Assembly: GCF_008386495.1 (NCBI RefSeq)
Contig: NZ_VTHJ01000083.1
Span: forward strand, 1-33,918
Source: Streptomyces tailanensis
Lineage (GTDB): Bacteria > Actinomycetota > Actinomycetes > Streptomycetales > Streptomycetaceae
Direction: 5' to 3'
Length of the DNA stretch: 33,918 nt
In this document: in pieces, positions 15,784-23,964 of the stretch
Layout of the letters: every line of letters begins with the position of its first letter
How positions within the stretch are numbered: the stretch's first letter is position 1
Translations under genes and position numbers: made by a program
Notes under the pieces: generated by a model
Told to the model about the DNA's origin: nothing
The model's input: only the letters and a program-made list of their open reading frames with translations
The model's database searches: none

Positions 15784-16518
15784 ATGCCCGGAGGCAGGCT
15801 CACCAATGAGGACCGTCAGCGCATCGCCGCGGGGCTGGCCGAGGGGCTCGGATACACAGAGATCGGCCGGCGTCTGGGGCGGCCCGCCTCAACCGTCATG
15901 CGTGAGGTCACCCGCAACGGCGGACCGGACAACTACCGGGCGGACCGGGCGCAAGAAGCCACACGGCATCGTGCACGCCGCCCCAAGCTGGCTCAGCCTC
16001 CGTCACCGCCGGCCCCCGACAGCGGCGACGGTCGCGATCCCCAAGCGGTCCAGGACTTCGCGGAGTCCTACACCACTCTCCTCGAACAGCAGGGGATGCC
16101 CCGGATGGCGGCCAGGGTCCTGGCCTGCCTGTACATCACCGACTCCGGTGCTCTCACCGCCGCCGACCTGGTCCAGCGGCTTCGCGTCAGCCCGGCGTCG
16201 ATCTCACACGCCGTCACCTTCCTCGAACAGCAGGGGATAGTCCGGCGGGAACGGACTCCCGGCGGGCGCCGCGAACGCTATGTCATCGACGACGACATCT
16301 GGCTCCGGTCCACCCTTGCGGCGGTGCAGATGAACGACGCCCTGGTGGCCGCGTCGCGGCGCGGAGCCGAGATCCTCGGAGCCGCCACCGCGGCGGGCGC
16401 CCGCTTCGAGTCCTCCGCCGGATTCCTGCTCCTCGTGAGCGAATCGCTCCGGCAGGTCATCGAGCAATATCGGCAGAGCCTGGCCTCCGGGAGCTCCCAG
16501 AGCTCCGGGCGACAGTGA
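15784..16518 (+). CDS. IS30-type HTH fused to a MarR/GbsR-like regulator
   Basis: A 244-aa protein. Residues 1-60 carry a helix-turn-helix of the kind found at the N-terminus of IS30 transposases (LTNEDRQRIAAGLAEGLGYT, then EIGRRLGRPASTVMREVTRN, ending GGPDNYRADRAQ). Residues 95-180 carry a second winged helix of GbsR/MarR type (ADLVQRLRVSPASISHAVTF, then LEQQGIVRRERTPGGRRERY). ATG at 15784 follows GGGGAGACGAG; the open frame reaches back to 15610 through the AT-rich region. It probably controls the divergent hydrolase (inference). It is not a transposase: no DDE domain. Confidence 0.88.
   Translation: MPGGRLTNEDRQRIAAGLAEGLGYTEIGRRLGRPASTVMREVTRNGGPDNYRADRAQEATRHRARRPKLAQPPSPPAPDSGDGRDPQAVQDFAESYTTLLEQQGMPRMAARVLACLYITDSGALTAADLVQRLRVSPASISHAVTFLEQQGIVRRERTPGGRRERYVIDDDIWLRSTLAAVQMNDALVAASRRGAEILGAATAAGARFESSAGFLLLVSESLRQVIEQYRQSLASGSSQSSGRQ
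16490..16506 (+). terminator. inverted repeat at the end of the MarR-fusion gene
   Basis: GGAGCTC (16490-16496), CCA, GAGCTCC (16500-16506), inside the last codons, 12 nt before the stop. The next gene ends only 12 bp further on the other strand, so this may be the transcript end. Confidence 0.3.
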
Positions 16519-16530
16519 TCATCTCCGCTC

Positions 16531-17214
16531 TCAGGACCCGCCCCCTGCGCTGAACGGGCCCTCCAGTGCCGCCCACTGGAGCAGCATGATGGTCTTCGCG
16601 TCGGCGATCTGCCCGTCGCGGATCATCTCCAGGGCCCGGCGGAAGGGCAGTTCGACGATCTCGATGTCCTCGCCCTCCTCGTCGAGGCCGCCGCCCTCGT
16701 GGGTACGGGTCGACGGGCCGTAGGGGGCGGCGTAGAAGCTGACGCGTTCGGTGACGGAGCCGGGGCTCATGTAGATGTCGAAGACGTGCTGGATCTCGCC
16801 GATGGTGTGTCCGGTCTCCTCGATCACCTCGCGCCGCACGGCGACCTCGGGGTGCTCGTCCTCCTCGTCGAGCAGGCCGCCCGGTGTCTCGATGAGCATC
16901 CCGTCGGGGTGGCCGTTGACGTACACGGGGTAGCGGAACTGCCTGGTGAGAAGCACGGTTTCGCGTTCGGCGTCATAGAGGAGCACGGTGGCGCCGTTGC
17001 CTCGGTCGTGCGTCTCTCGCTCCTGGGTGCTCCAAGTGCCGTCGGCGTGCTGGAAGTCGAAGGTCGTGGTGCGCTCCACGTACCAGTGGCAGGACAGCAG
17101 TTTCACATCCCGCACCTTGACCCGTGGGTTGCCGGTGAGGTCCTGGCCTGTGCGGTCGAGGCCGGTGCGGCCCCTGCGGTCCGGGATGTCGATGCCGACG
17201 GTCTTGTTGGTCAT
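16531..17214 (-). CDS. Nudix hydrolase, NudK-like
   Basis: A 227-aa protein. The Nudix box is around residues 113-135 (GGLLDEEDEHPEVAVRREVI, then EETG), with one extra residue between the Gly and the RE pair. VLLTRQFRYPVYVNG and FDIYMSPGSVTERVSFY match NudK (GDP-mannose hydrolase) and ADP-ribose pyrophosphatases; GDP-mannose or ADP-ribose is the likely substrate. The first 30 residues, with the Gly/Arg/Asp-rich RRGRTGLDRTGQDLTG, are longer than in E. coli NudK, so the true start could lie inside. It diverges from AIM24. Confidence 0.9.
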   Translation of the reverse strand: MTNKTVGIDIPDRRGRTGLDRTGQDLTGNPRVKVRDVKLLSCHWYVERTTTFDFQHADGTWSTQERETHDRGNGATVLLYDAERETVLLTRQFRYPVYVNGHPDGMLIETPGGLLDEEDEHPEVAVRREVIEETGHTIGEIQHVFDIYMSPGSVTERVSFYAAPYGPSTRTHEGGGLDEEGEDIEIVELPFRRALEMIRDGQIADAKTIMLLQWAALEGPFSAGGGS

Positions 17215-17316
17215 GTCCGCTTTTTACCATTCGGATCAGGACGCTGTCAGGCGCCTCAACTCACCTGCCGCGCACGTCGCTTGGCGGAATCGGACAGTCC
17301 GGGACAGCATTCCCCT

Positions 17317-17994
17317 ATGAAGAGCGATCTTTTCTCGAACGAGAACATGGTCCAGCCGGCGTACGCGCCGGGAATGAGCGTGCAGAACGCCAAATCCATC
17401 AAGTACGCCGTCAACGGCGAGATGCTCGCCCGGCAGGGCGCGATGATCGCCTACCGCGGCAACCTGCAGTTCGAGCGCAAGGGCCAGGGCGTGGGCGGCA
17501 TGCTCAAGCGCGCGGTCACCGGGGAGGGGCTGCCACTGATGGCGGTGCGCGGGCAGGGCGAGGCCTGGTTCGCGCACGAGGCGCAGAACTGCTTCATCGT
17601 CGACATCGAGCCGGGTGACGTGTTCACCGTCAACGGCCGCAACGTGCTCTGCTTCGACGCCTCGTTGTCGTACGAGATCAAGACGGTGAAGGGCGCCGGC
17701 ATGACCGGCGGCGGCCTGTTCAACAGCGTCTTCACCGGACAGGGGAAGCTCGGCCTCGTCTGCGACGGCAATCCGCTGGTCATCCCGGTCTCGCCACAGC
17801 TGCCCGTGTTCGTCGACACGGACGCGGTCGTGGGCTGGACGGCCAACCTGCACACCTCGCTGCACCGCTCACAGTCCTTCGGCTCGATGATCCGCGGCGG
17901 CTCCGGTGAGGCCGTGCAGCTGAAGCTGGAGGGCGAGGGCTTCGTCGTCGTACGGCCGAGCGAGCTGACTCCACAGAAGGCCCAGCAGCACTGA
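17317..17994 (+). CDS. AIM24 family protein (DUF124)
   Basis: A 225-aa beta-rich protein: AYRGNLQFERKGQG, then GEAWFAHEAQNCFIVDIEPG, CFDASLSYEIKTVKGAG and a final LKLEGEGFVVVRPSE. AIM24 homologues in bacteria are TNF-like-fold proteins of unknown biochemical role; the yeast protein supports mitochondrial inner-membrane organisation. No signal or membrane segment. ATG at 17317 has no strong ribosome site. The next thing downstream is an AlkB-like pseudogene. Confidence 0.9.
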   Translation: MKSDLFSNENMVQPAYAPGMSVQNAKSIKYAVNGEMLARQGAMIAYRGNLQFERKGQGVGGMLKRAVTGEGLPLMAVRGQGEAWFAHEAQNCFIVDIEPGDVFTVNGRNVLCFDASLSYEIKTVKGAGMTGGGLFNSVFTGQGKLGLVCDGNPLVIPVSPQLPVFVDTDAVVGWTANLHTSLHRSQSFGSMIRGGSGEAVQLKLEGEGFVVVRPSELTPQKAQQH

Positions 17995-17999
17995 CCAGT

Positions 18000-18270
18000 C
18001 CGACGTTCTCCGCCTCGGCCCCCTCACGGGGCTGCGCCGACGTGAGCTCGGCGCCGGGGGCGTGGGCCGCACTGTCCGCGCACTACGCCGCGGAGTTGGG
18101 CGCACCGTTCGTCACGGCGGGCTCTGCTACTACCGCGACGGCAGGGACAGCGTGGCCTGGCACGGCGCCCGGGTCAGGCGGGGCGCCCGGGAGGACACGA
18201 TGGTGGCCATCGTGTCCATGGGCGACCCGCGGGATCTGACCCTGCGGCCGCACCTCGGCGCTCCGCTGCA
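18000..18270 (+). pseudogene. fragment of an AlkB-like 2-oxoglutarate/Fe(II) dioxygenase
   Basis: Only a central piece remains. In one frame, from about 18051, it reads WAALSAHYAAELGAPFVTAG; after 18120 the other frame continues CYYRDGRDSVAWHG, then REDTMVAIVSMGDPRDLTLR. Joined, these match the middle of the actinobacterial AlkB-like family, where TAGLCYYRDGRDSVAWHG is continuous. One base is missing at the GGCTCT around 18120. The N-terminus is gone apart from a weak trace, and the C-terminus with the second His and the Arg is gone, replaced by the repeat at 18277. Identification is from memory of the family. Confidence 0.7.
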
Positions 18271-18276
18271 AGGCCG

Positions 18277-18400
18277 TGCGAAAATCTGCGGGCCCGTCCG
18301 TGGCTGGTCGCTCCCCCACTCTCGGCTTCGCTCGAGCGGGGGGACCCCCATCGCGGCGGAGCCGCATATCGACACTGCCCGCGCCCCTTCGGGGCGCGCC
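18277..18400. repeat. REP-like hairpin cluster
   Basis: Contains a long imperfect CTCCCCC...GGGGGG pairing around 18311-18342, GCGGC-GGA-GCCGC at 18353-18365, and CGCGCCCC-TTC-GGGGCGCG at 18380-18398. Elements of this layout are scattered between genes in Streptomyces (recollection). The last hairpin, 20 nt from the end of the convergent monooxygenase gene at 18418, can serve as its terminator. Confidence 0.55.
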
Positions 18401-18417
18401 CAGCCGAGCCCCGGTTT

Positions 18418-19629
18418 CTACTTCCGCGCGGCCAGCGCCCTGGACTGCGACGTGCGGGCCAGCTTTGGGCCCAGCCAGCGCTTGAAGCGGCGGAGCGCTT
18501 CCAGTCGGCCGACGGCGCGGTCGAGGCGGTAGTAGAGCTGTGGCGGCACGTACGGCAGCAGTGGGGAGTGCCGTTGGCCGAGGAGGGCGAACATCTGCTC
18601 CGGGGGGAGGTCGATGTAGCGCGGGAGGTTCTCGTACCACTGGGCGCTGTGGCGGGCCGCGCTCTGCAGACGGAGGAGTTCGGACTTGCGCCGCCGCTCG
18701 TACGCGGTGAGCGCGGTCTGCGGCTCCGGGTGGGTGCCGAGGGCTTCGGCCAGGCACATGGCGTCCTCCAGGGCGAGCGTGGTGCCGGCGCCGATGGAGT
18801 AGTGGGTGGTGTGGGCCGCGTCGCCGAGCAGGACGATGTTGCCGTGGTGCCAGGTGCGGTTGGTCAGGGTGCGGAAGTTCAGCCACCGTGCGGTGCCGTC
18901 GCCCTGGTCCCGGCCGATCAGGGGCTGGCCGTCGAGGATGTCGACGAAGAGCTTCTCCAGCAGGGCCAGCCCGTCCGCCTCGCCCAGCCGGTCCAGGCCC
19001 AGGCCGGCGAGGGTCTGCGGGGAGCACTCGATGACACAGGTGCTCTGCTCGTCGCTGAACTTGTATCCGTAGGCCCAGATCCAGCCGTGTTCGGTCTCCT
19101 GGAAGGAGAAGGTGAAGGAGTCGAAGACCTTGGTGGTGCCGAGCCAGATGTAGGCGTTGCGGCCGAGCGCGATGTCGCTGCCGAACTGTTCGGCGTATCT
19201 CCCGCGCACCGTGCTGCCCACTCCGTCGCCCGCGACGACGAGGTCGGCGTCCGGCAGGTCGTCGGCGGTGATCTCGTGCTCGTACTCCAGGTGTACGCCG
19301 AGGGCGCGGGCCCGTTCGCCGAGCAGTTCGAGCAGGCGGCGCCGGCCGATGCCGAAGCCCACGTCGCCGGGCTGGAGCGTCGTACGGTCACGGACGTGGG
19401 CCACCCCGGCGTTCCAGCTGACGGAGTTCCCCCTGATGGCGAGGGCGGTCTCGGGGTCGCTCGCGCGGAGCTTCTCCAGTAGTTCGGCCCAGTAGGTGAC
19501 ACCCCAGCCGTACGTCGATCCCGCCGGGTTCCGCTCGAAAACGGTGATGTCGTGGGACGGGTTCTGCCGCTTCATCAGGATCGAGAAGTACAGGCTTGCG
19601 GGTCCGCCGCCGACGCACGCGATCTTCAC
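18418..19629 (-). CDS. FAD-dependent monooxygenase, salicylyl/anthraniloyl-CoA hydroxylase-like
   Basis: A 403-aa class A flavin monooxygenase. Starts MKIACVGGGPASLYF (FAD-binding GxGxxx), with DLVVAGDGVGSTVRGRY as the DG motif and IVLLGDAAHTTHYSIGAGTT as the GD motif. The N-terminal layout (ITVFERN, YGWGVTYW) matches the flavin half of salicylyl-CoA 5-hydroxylase and 2-aminobenzoyl-CoA monooxygenase, but the second half of those fused enzymes is absent here or nearby. The substrate is therefore open. GTG at 19629 is chosen: GGGAG lies 6 nt upstream, inside the longer frame starting at 19662. Confidence 0.85.
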   Translation of the reverse strand: MKIACVGGGPASLYFSILMKRQNPSHDITVFERNPAGSTYGWGVTYWAELLEKLRASDPETALAIRGNSVSWNAGVAHVRDRTTLQPGDVGFGIGRRRLLELLGERARALGVHLEYEHEITADDLPDADLVVAGDGVGSTVRGRYAEQFGSDIALGRNAYIWLGTTKVFDSFTFSFQETEHGWIWAYGYKFSDEQSTCVIECSPQTLAGLGLDRLGEADGLALLEKLFVDILDGQPLIGRDQGDGTARWLNFRTLTNRTWHHGNIVLLGDAAHTTHYSIGAGTTLALEDAMCLAEALGTHPEPQTALTAYERRRKSELLRLQSAARHSAQWYENLPRYIDLPPEQMFALLGQRHSPLLPYVPPQLYYRLDRAVGRLEALRRFKRWLGPKLARTSQSRALAARK

Positions 19630-19746
19630 GCTCACTCCCATTTCGCTACGCAAAGCGATCATTTGAGCACGAAGAGTAATCGTCAGTCGCTGCCGTCATG
19701 CCGGACCACGCCGCGCACTACACGTTCGACGCCGCCCGACCGGCGG

Positions 19747-20469
19747 TCAGGCCGTTCCCGCGGTCGCCGTGCGGCACTCCGGGTGGCCCCAGCCCTGGTC
19801 GTTCTTGGCGATGGGCTCGCCCGCGGCGTAGGGGCGGCCGCAGACGCAGCGGCCGGGGAACTTCGCCTTGATGGTGCGGGACGAGGACGAGGAGGAGGAC
19901 GGACCGGAGCGGCCGGCCTTTCCCGGTCGCTTCGCCGTTCCACCGCGGCGGGCCGGGACCGTGTCCGGTGCGGGCGGGGGTTCCGGTGAGCCCTGGTCGC
20001 TGCCGGCGGGCTGCTGGACGGTGGCCGCCTGGCTCGCCGCGCGGTCGGCGAAGTCGTTGAGGCGGTCGCCGTCGACCTGGTGGGCGGGGACGTAGCGGAA
20101 CTCGACCGAGCGCCCGGCGAGCAACTCGTCGATACGGACGACGAGTTCCTGGTTGGCGACCGGCTTGCCCGCCGCCGTGCGCCAGCCGTTGCGCTTCCAG
20201 CCGGGCAGCCAGGTCGTGACGGCCTTCATCGCGTACTGGGAGTCCATCCGGATCTCGATCGGGACATCCGGGTCGGTGGCGGCCAACAGCCGCTCCAGCG
20301 CGGTGAGTTCGGCGATGTTGTTGGTGGCCTTGCCCAGCGGGCCGGCCTCCCAACGGGAGGGGATCTCGTCGTCCTCGGCGACCACCCAGGCCCAGCCCGC
20401 TGGTCCGGGGTTTCCCTTGGAGGCTCCGTCGCAGGCGGCCACAAAACGTTCCGACATGGGCTCGATCAT
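19747..20469 (-). CDS. RNase HI-type protein with C-terminal zinc knuckle
   Basis: A 240-aa protein. Residues 8-145 form an RNase H fold: Asp14 (CDGASKGNPGP), Glu54 (TNNIAEL), Asp76 (MDSQYAMK), with His130 and Asp142 in AHQVDGDRLNDFADRAA, the full active set for cutting RNA in RNA-DNA hybrids. A low-complexity Pro/Ser linker (about 150-200) joins a Cys/His tail: Cys208, Cys210, His229, Cys232 in CVCGRPY...GHPEC, a probable zinc site that could bind nucleic acid (inference). Start ATG 20469 or 20457. A divergent monofunctional gene, not in an operon. Confidence 0.88.
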   Translation of the reverse strand: MIEPMSERFVAACDGASKGNPGPAGWAWVVAEDDEIPSRWEAGPLGKATNNIAELTALERLLAATDPDVPIEIRMDSQYAMKAVTTWLPGWKRNGWRTAAGKPVANQELVVRIDELLAGRSVEFRYVPAHQVDGDRLNDFADRAASQAATVQQPAGSDQGSPEPPPAPDTVPARRGGTAKRPGKAGRSGPSSSSSSSRTIKAKFPGRCVCGRPYAAGEPIAKNDQGWGHPECRTATAGTA

Positions 20470-20531
20470 GCCACGACCGGGGGTGTGGGACCGTCCACGG
20501 GTCCCACTCCCCGTCGGCAGGGAACGCCGGC

Positions 20532-21338
20532 TCAGTCCACGTCGGTCAGCTTCGGCATCTCCCCCTGGGTGTTGGTGACGTCGATGACCGAGAACGAGGC
20601 GCCCTGCGGGTCGCTGAGCGCCGCGAAGCGGCCGAAGGGGGTGTCCATCGGGCCGAAGCGGAGGATGCCGCCGTGCTTGGTGGCGCGGTCGACGGCGGCG
20701 TCGCAGTCGTCGACGGTGAAGTAGACGTTGATGTACGGCGGTACCTCCGGCGGGAACTCCTCCGTCATCTTCATCCGACCGAGGACCGGGTTCGCGCCGA
20801 GGTCGAAGACCCGGAAGTCCATGTCGGGGTTGCCGGGGTCGTCCATCTGCTTGGCCCGGTAAGGGAAGACGGCCGGGAAGAAGGCGTCGGACTTCTCGGG
20901 TTCGCGGGTGAAGATCTCGGCCCAGACGTACGCGCCGGGTACACCCATGGCCTCGAAGCCCTCGTGGATGCCGGCCTGCCAGACGCCGAAGACGACACCA
21001 CCGGGGTCGCGGGCCAGCAGCATGGAGCCGAAGTCGCCGACCTGCATCGGTTCCATCAGCACGTCGCCGCCGTTGTCGCGGATCTTGGCGGCGGTGGCGT
21101 TCACGTCAGGGGAGGCGAAGTACAGACACCAGGCGGACTGGCCCTCCTGCCCGGGTATCGGCGGGACGACGGCGGCCACCGCCTTGCCGTCCGAGTACGC
21201 CTGTGTGTAGTTGCCGTACTCGGAGGACGCCTCGCCGAACGTCCAGCCCAGGACATCGCCGTAGAAACTCTTCGCCCCCTCGACGTCGCTGAACATCGCA
21301 TCGGCCCAGCAGGGCGTTCCCTCGGGGTGTGCGGCCAT
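20532..21338 (-). CDS. VOC family protein with two glyoxalase domains
   Basis: A 268-aa protein with a tandem vicinal-oxygen-chelate fold: first MFSDVEGAKSFYGDVLGWTF...LARDPGGVVFGVWQ, second YVWAEIFTREPEKSDAFFPA...ALSDPQGASFSVID. Proteins of this kind (CFP30-like) are widespread in actinomycetes with no assigned reaction. ATG at 21338 with GGAGAG about 10 nt upstream. A longer frame to 21383 lacks support. It diverges from the alcohol dehydrogenase at 21491. Confidence 0.9.
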   Translation of the reverse strand: MAAHPEGTPCWADAMFSDVEGAKSFYGDVLGWTFGEASSEYGNYTQAYSDGKAVAAVVPPIPGQEGQSAWCLYFASPDVNATAAKIRDNGGDVLMEPMQVGDFGSMLLARDPGGVVFGVWQAGIHEGFEAMGVPGAYVWAEIFTREPEKSDAFFPAVFPYRAKQMDDPGNPDMDFRVFDLGANPVLGRMKMTEEFPPEVPPYINVYFTVDDCDAAVDRATKHGGILRFGPMDTPFGRFAALSDPQGASFSVIDVTNTQGEMPKLTDVD

Positions 21339-21490
21339 GACTGCCACTCTCCTCGGTTCGACGATGGTTTCCCCGGCTCTCACGCTAGCCAGGAGCGGGC
21401 CCCGTCGCGCGCCGAACGGGACGGACCGCAGGAAACTGGTGTGTCCGGGCCTTTACGGTCGTCGAGAGCGGCGAGGGGACGGGGATCGGC

Positions 21491-22525
21491 ATGACGGGGA
21501 TCGGGATGATGCGCGCGTGGGAGGTGGCCCGGCCGGGGCCGATCGAACAGGAGCCGCTGCGGTTCGTGGAGCGGCCGGTCCCGGTGACCCGGGCGGACGA
21601 ACTGCTGGTGCGGGTGCGGGCGTGCGGGGTCTGCCGCACCGATCTGCACGTCGCCGAGGGCGACCTGCCCGTCCGTCTGGCGGGCGTGACGCCGGGGCAC
21701 GAGGTCGTCGGCGAGGTGGTGGGGACGGGCTCGGACGTACGAGGTCACGCGCCGGGCGACCGGGTGGGGATCGCCTGGCTGCGGCGCACGGACGGTACGT
21801 GCGCGTACTGCCTGCGCGGGGCCGAGAACCTGTGCCCGGGCTCCGAGTACACGGGCTGGGACGCCCACGGCGGTTACGCCGAGTACACGACGGTGCCGGC
21901 CGCCTTCTCCTACCCGCTGCCCGCCGATGTCGACGACGTGACGCTAGCGCCGCTGCTGTGCGCGGGCATCATCGGCTACCGGGCACTGCGGCGGGCCTCG
22001 CTGCCGCCGGGCGGACGGCTCGGGCTGTACGGCTTCGGCGGCAGCGCCCATCTGTGCGCCCAGGTCGCGCTGGCCCAGGGCGCGCGGGTGCATGTCATGA
22101 CGCGGGGCACGGCGGCACAACGGCTCGCGCTGGAGCTCGGGTGCGCCTCCGCGCGCGGGGCGTACGAGCCGCCACCGGAGCCGCTGGACAGCGCGATCCT
22201 GTTCGCACCGGTCGGCGACCTCGTGCCCGTGGCGCTGCGGGCACTCGACCGGGGCGGCGTGCTGTCGGTCGCCGGCATCCATCTGACCGACACACCACCG
22301 CTGCGCTATGAGACCGAGCTGTTCTACGAGAAGGAACTCCGCAGCGTCACCTCCAACACCCGTGAGGACGGCCGGGAGTTCCTGGCCCTCACCGCCCGGC
22401 ACAGTGTGCGGGCCACGACCCACACCTACCCGCTGGCACGGGCCCTGGATGCGCTGCGGGACCTGAAGGCGGGCCACTTCGACGGTGCGGCCGTGCTGGT
22501 CAACGACCCTTCGGCGCGCCATTGA
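21491..22525 (+). CDS. zinc-dependent alcohol dehydrogenase
   Basis: A 344-aa MDR-family enzyme. Catalytic-zinc residues: Cys48 (GVCRTDLHVAEG) and His70-Glu71 (TPGHEVVGEV). The structural-zinc loop reads TDGTCAYCLRGAENLC: Cys104, Cys107 and Cys115 are in register, but the first ligand (residue 101) is Asp. The NAD(P) loop is LGLYGFGGSAHLCAQVALA. Expected to oxidise an alcohol or reduce an aldehyde; substrate unknown. ATG 21491, or 21506 in a second GGGGAT-ATG cluster. Confidence 0.9.
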   Translation: MTGIGMMRAWEVARPGPIEQEPLRFVERPVPVTRADELLVRVRACGVCRTDLHVAEGDLPVRLAGVTPGHEVVGEVVGTGSDVRGHAPGDRVGIAWLRRTDGTCAYCLRGAENLCPGSEYTGWDAHGGYAEYTTVPAAFSYPLPADVDDVTLAPLLCAGIIGYRALRRASLPPGGRLGLYGFGGSAHLCAQVALAQGARVHVMTRGTAAQRLALELGCASARGAYEPPPEPLDSAILFAPVGDLVPVALRALDRGGVLSVAGIHLTDTPPLRYETELFYEKELRSVTSNTREDGREFLALTARHSVRATTHTYPLARALDALRDLKAGHFDGAAVLVNDPSARH

Positions 22526-22575
22526 AGCCGAGGCCGGGGCCGGAAATCGGTGGGGCGGGTCCACGGCCGGGTGTC

Positions 22576-22590
22576 TTCTGATAATTTCAG
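22576..22590 (-). promoter_or_regulatory. second copy of the XRE-region dyad
   Basis: TTCTGATAATTTCAG is the exact reverse complement of 15 bases of the dyad at 5468-5484. It lies 45 bp before the secreted-protein gene at 22635. The right arm ends in CC rather than AA, so it is imperfect. Confidence 0.55.
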
Positions 22591-22634
22591 CCTCCGCTCG
22601 CACTCCCGTTCGCCTCGACTCGTGAGGTGCCTCC

Positions 22635-23057
22635 ATGCCCGGCCGACCGTTCCGACGTACGGCGCTGCCGTGCGCCCGCGGCCGGTCGGCGCGTCTGGTG
22701 CTCACGGTGGCTCTGGCCCTGGCCACCTTCGTGCTGTTCTGCGCGGGCTCGCCTCCCGGTGAGGCCCCGGCGCAGCGGCCGCATTCCGTGTCGGCGGCGC
22801 CGGTGGCGGAAGGGGCGGTGACCCTGCGGGCCAGCCACGTGGAACGCGATCCCTGCGAGCACAGTCCAAACGGGCACGGCTGCCACTCCGCCGATCCGCG
22901 CGCGGTACTGGGCCACGCGCCGCTGCCGGGCGCCGATCACACCGCCGCGCCCTGGCAGCCGTCGACGGCTCCGGCGCTCCTGGCGCCCGACAGGTCCGGG
23001 GAGCCGGGTCGGGCCCGGCCTCCCGATCTCCACGAACTGCAGTTGCTCCGGGTCTAG
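22635..23057 (+). CDS. secreted or membrane-anchored small protein
   Basis: A 140-aa protein. Basic N-terminus (RRTALPCARGRSAR), one hydrophobic helix LVLTVALALATFVLFCAG (about residues 21-38), then a His/Cys-bearing outer part (DPCEHSPNGHGCHSADP) and a Pro/Ala-rich tail ending LHELQLLRV. No known family; the Cys/His spacing could bind a metal (inference). ATG has GAGG about 8 nt upstream. It is 99 bp before the DUF3105 gene and probably transcribed with it. Confidence 0.75.
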   Translation: MPGRPFRRTALPCARGRSARLVLTVALALATFVLFCAGSPPGEAPAQRPHSVSAAPVAEGAVTLRASHVERDPCEHSPNGHGCHSADPRAVLGHAPLPGADHTAAPWQPSTAPALLAPDRSGEPGRARPPDLHELQLLRV

Positions 23058-23156
23058 GCCGCCGTACGCGGGCCTCATGTGACACACCGAAGACGACTCG
23101 ACCACTCGCAGGACCGTCATGCCCGTGCGGGGCACGGCGGGGAGAAGGACATTCCC

Positions 23157-23837
23157 ATGGCTTCATCCAAGTCGAATGCCAAGAACAGCGCCCCGAAGGG
23201 CAAGAACACCAACAGTCCCAAGGCCAGGGAGGCGGCGCGGCGTGCCCGCGTCGAGGAGATACGCAAGGCCGAGCAGGCCCGTGAGCGGCGGATACGGCTG
23301 ATCACGCTCGGCGCCACCACCGCGATCCTGGTCGCCCTGGTCGGCGGCGGCTGGTACCTGATCGACGCGGCGAACGAGAAGGAAGAGGCGAAGGCCGCGC
23401 CGGTCGACGGCGTGCAGAGCTGGTCGAAGCTCACCCAGAACCACGTCACCGGGACCGTCGACTACAAGATGAGCCCGCCGGTCGGCGGGGACCACAACCA
23501 GGTGTGGGTCAACTGCGACAAGCAGGTGTACACCAAGGCCGTGCCGAACGAGAACGCCGTGCACGCGCTGGAGCACGGCGCCGTCTGGATCACGTACAAC
23601 GACAAGGCCGCCAAGGCGGACGTCGAGGCGCTGACCGAGAAGGTCACCAACACGACGTACACCTTCATGAGCCCGTACGAGGACCAGTCCTCGCCGATCG
23701 TGCTGAGCGCCTGGGAGCACCAGTTGAAGGTGGACAAGGCCTCCGACCCGCGGGTCCAGAAGTTCATCGACAAGTACGTCCAGGGCGAGCAGACACCGGA
23801 GCCGGGCGCCGCCTGCTCCGGCGGCATGACGCCGTGA
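23157..23837 (+). CDS. DUF3105 protein
   Basis: A 226-aa membrane-anchored protein: charged N-terminus (KAREAARRARVEEIRKAEQA), one helix LGATTAILVALVGGGWYLI (about residues 52-70), then the external domain with DYKMSPPVGGDHNQVWVNC, ENAVHALEHGAVWITYND and a terminal Cys. DUF3105 is typical of actinomycetes and of unknown function, often linked to DUF305 or copper proteins. ATG at 23157 has AAGGA 7 nt upstream, preferable to the GTG at 23079 in the frame. Confidence 0.9.
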   Translation: MASSKSNAKNSAPKGKNTNSPKAREAARRARVEEIRKAEQARERRIRLITLGATTAILVALVGGGWYLIDAANEKEEAKAAPVDGVQSWSKLTQNHVTGTVDYKMSPPVGGDHNQVWVNCDKQVYTKAVPNENAVHALEHGAVWITYNDKAAKADVEALTEKVTNTTYTFMSPYEDQSSPIVLSAWEHQLKVDKASDPRVQKFIDKYVQGEQTPEPGAACSGGMTP

Positions 23838-23964
23838 GGTGAGGGGTGACGGCGGGGCGTCCGGTCGGATCGGGCGCCCGCCATGACCGACGCGGGTCTT
23901 CCGCCCTGCCTCCGGGTGTGCTTGCCTGGGGAGCCGTTTCGATGGCCGGGGCGGGAGTCGTCGT

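Noticed and set aside
15784..16518. IS30 transposase gene
   Set aside because: Only the N-terminal HTH is IS30-like. The rest is a MarR-type winged helix; no DDE residues or terminal inverted repeats.
18418..22525. Biosynthetic gene cluster from the oxygenase, dehydrogenase and VOC genes
   Set aside because: Genes are on both strands, are not coupled, and no core synthase is present.
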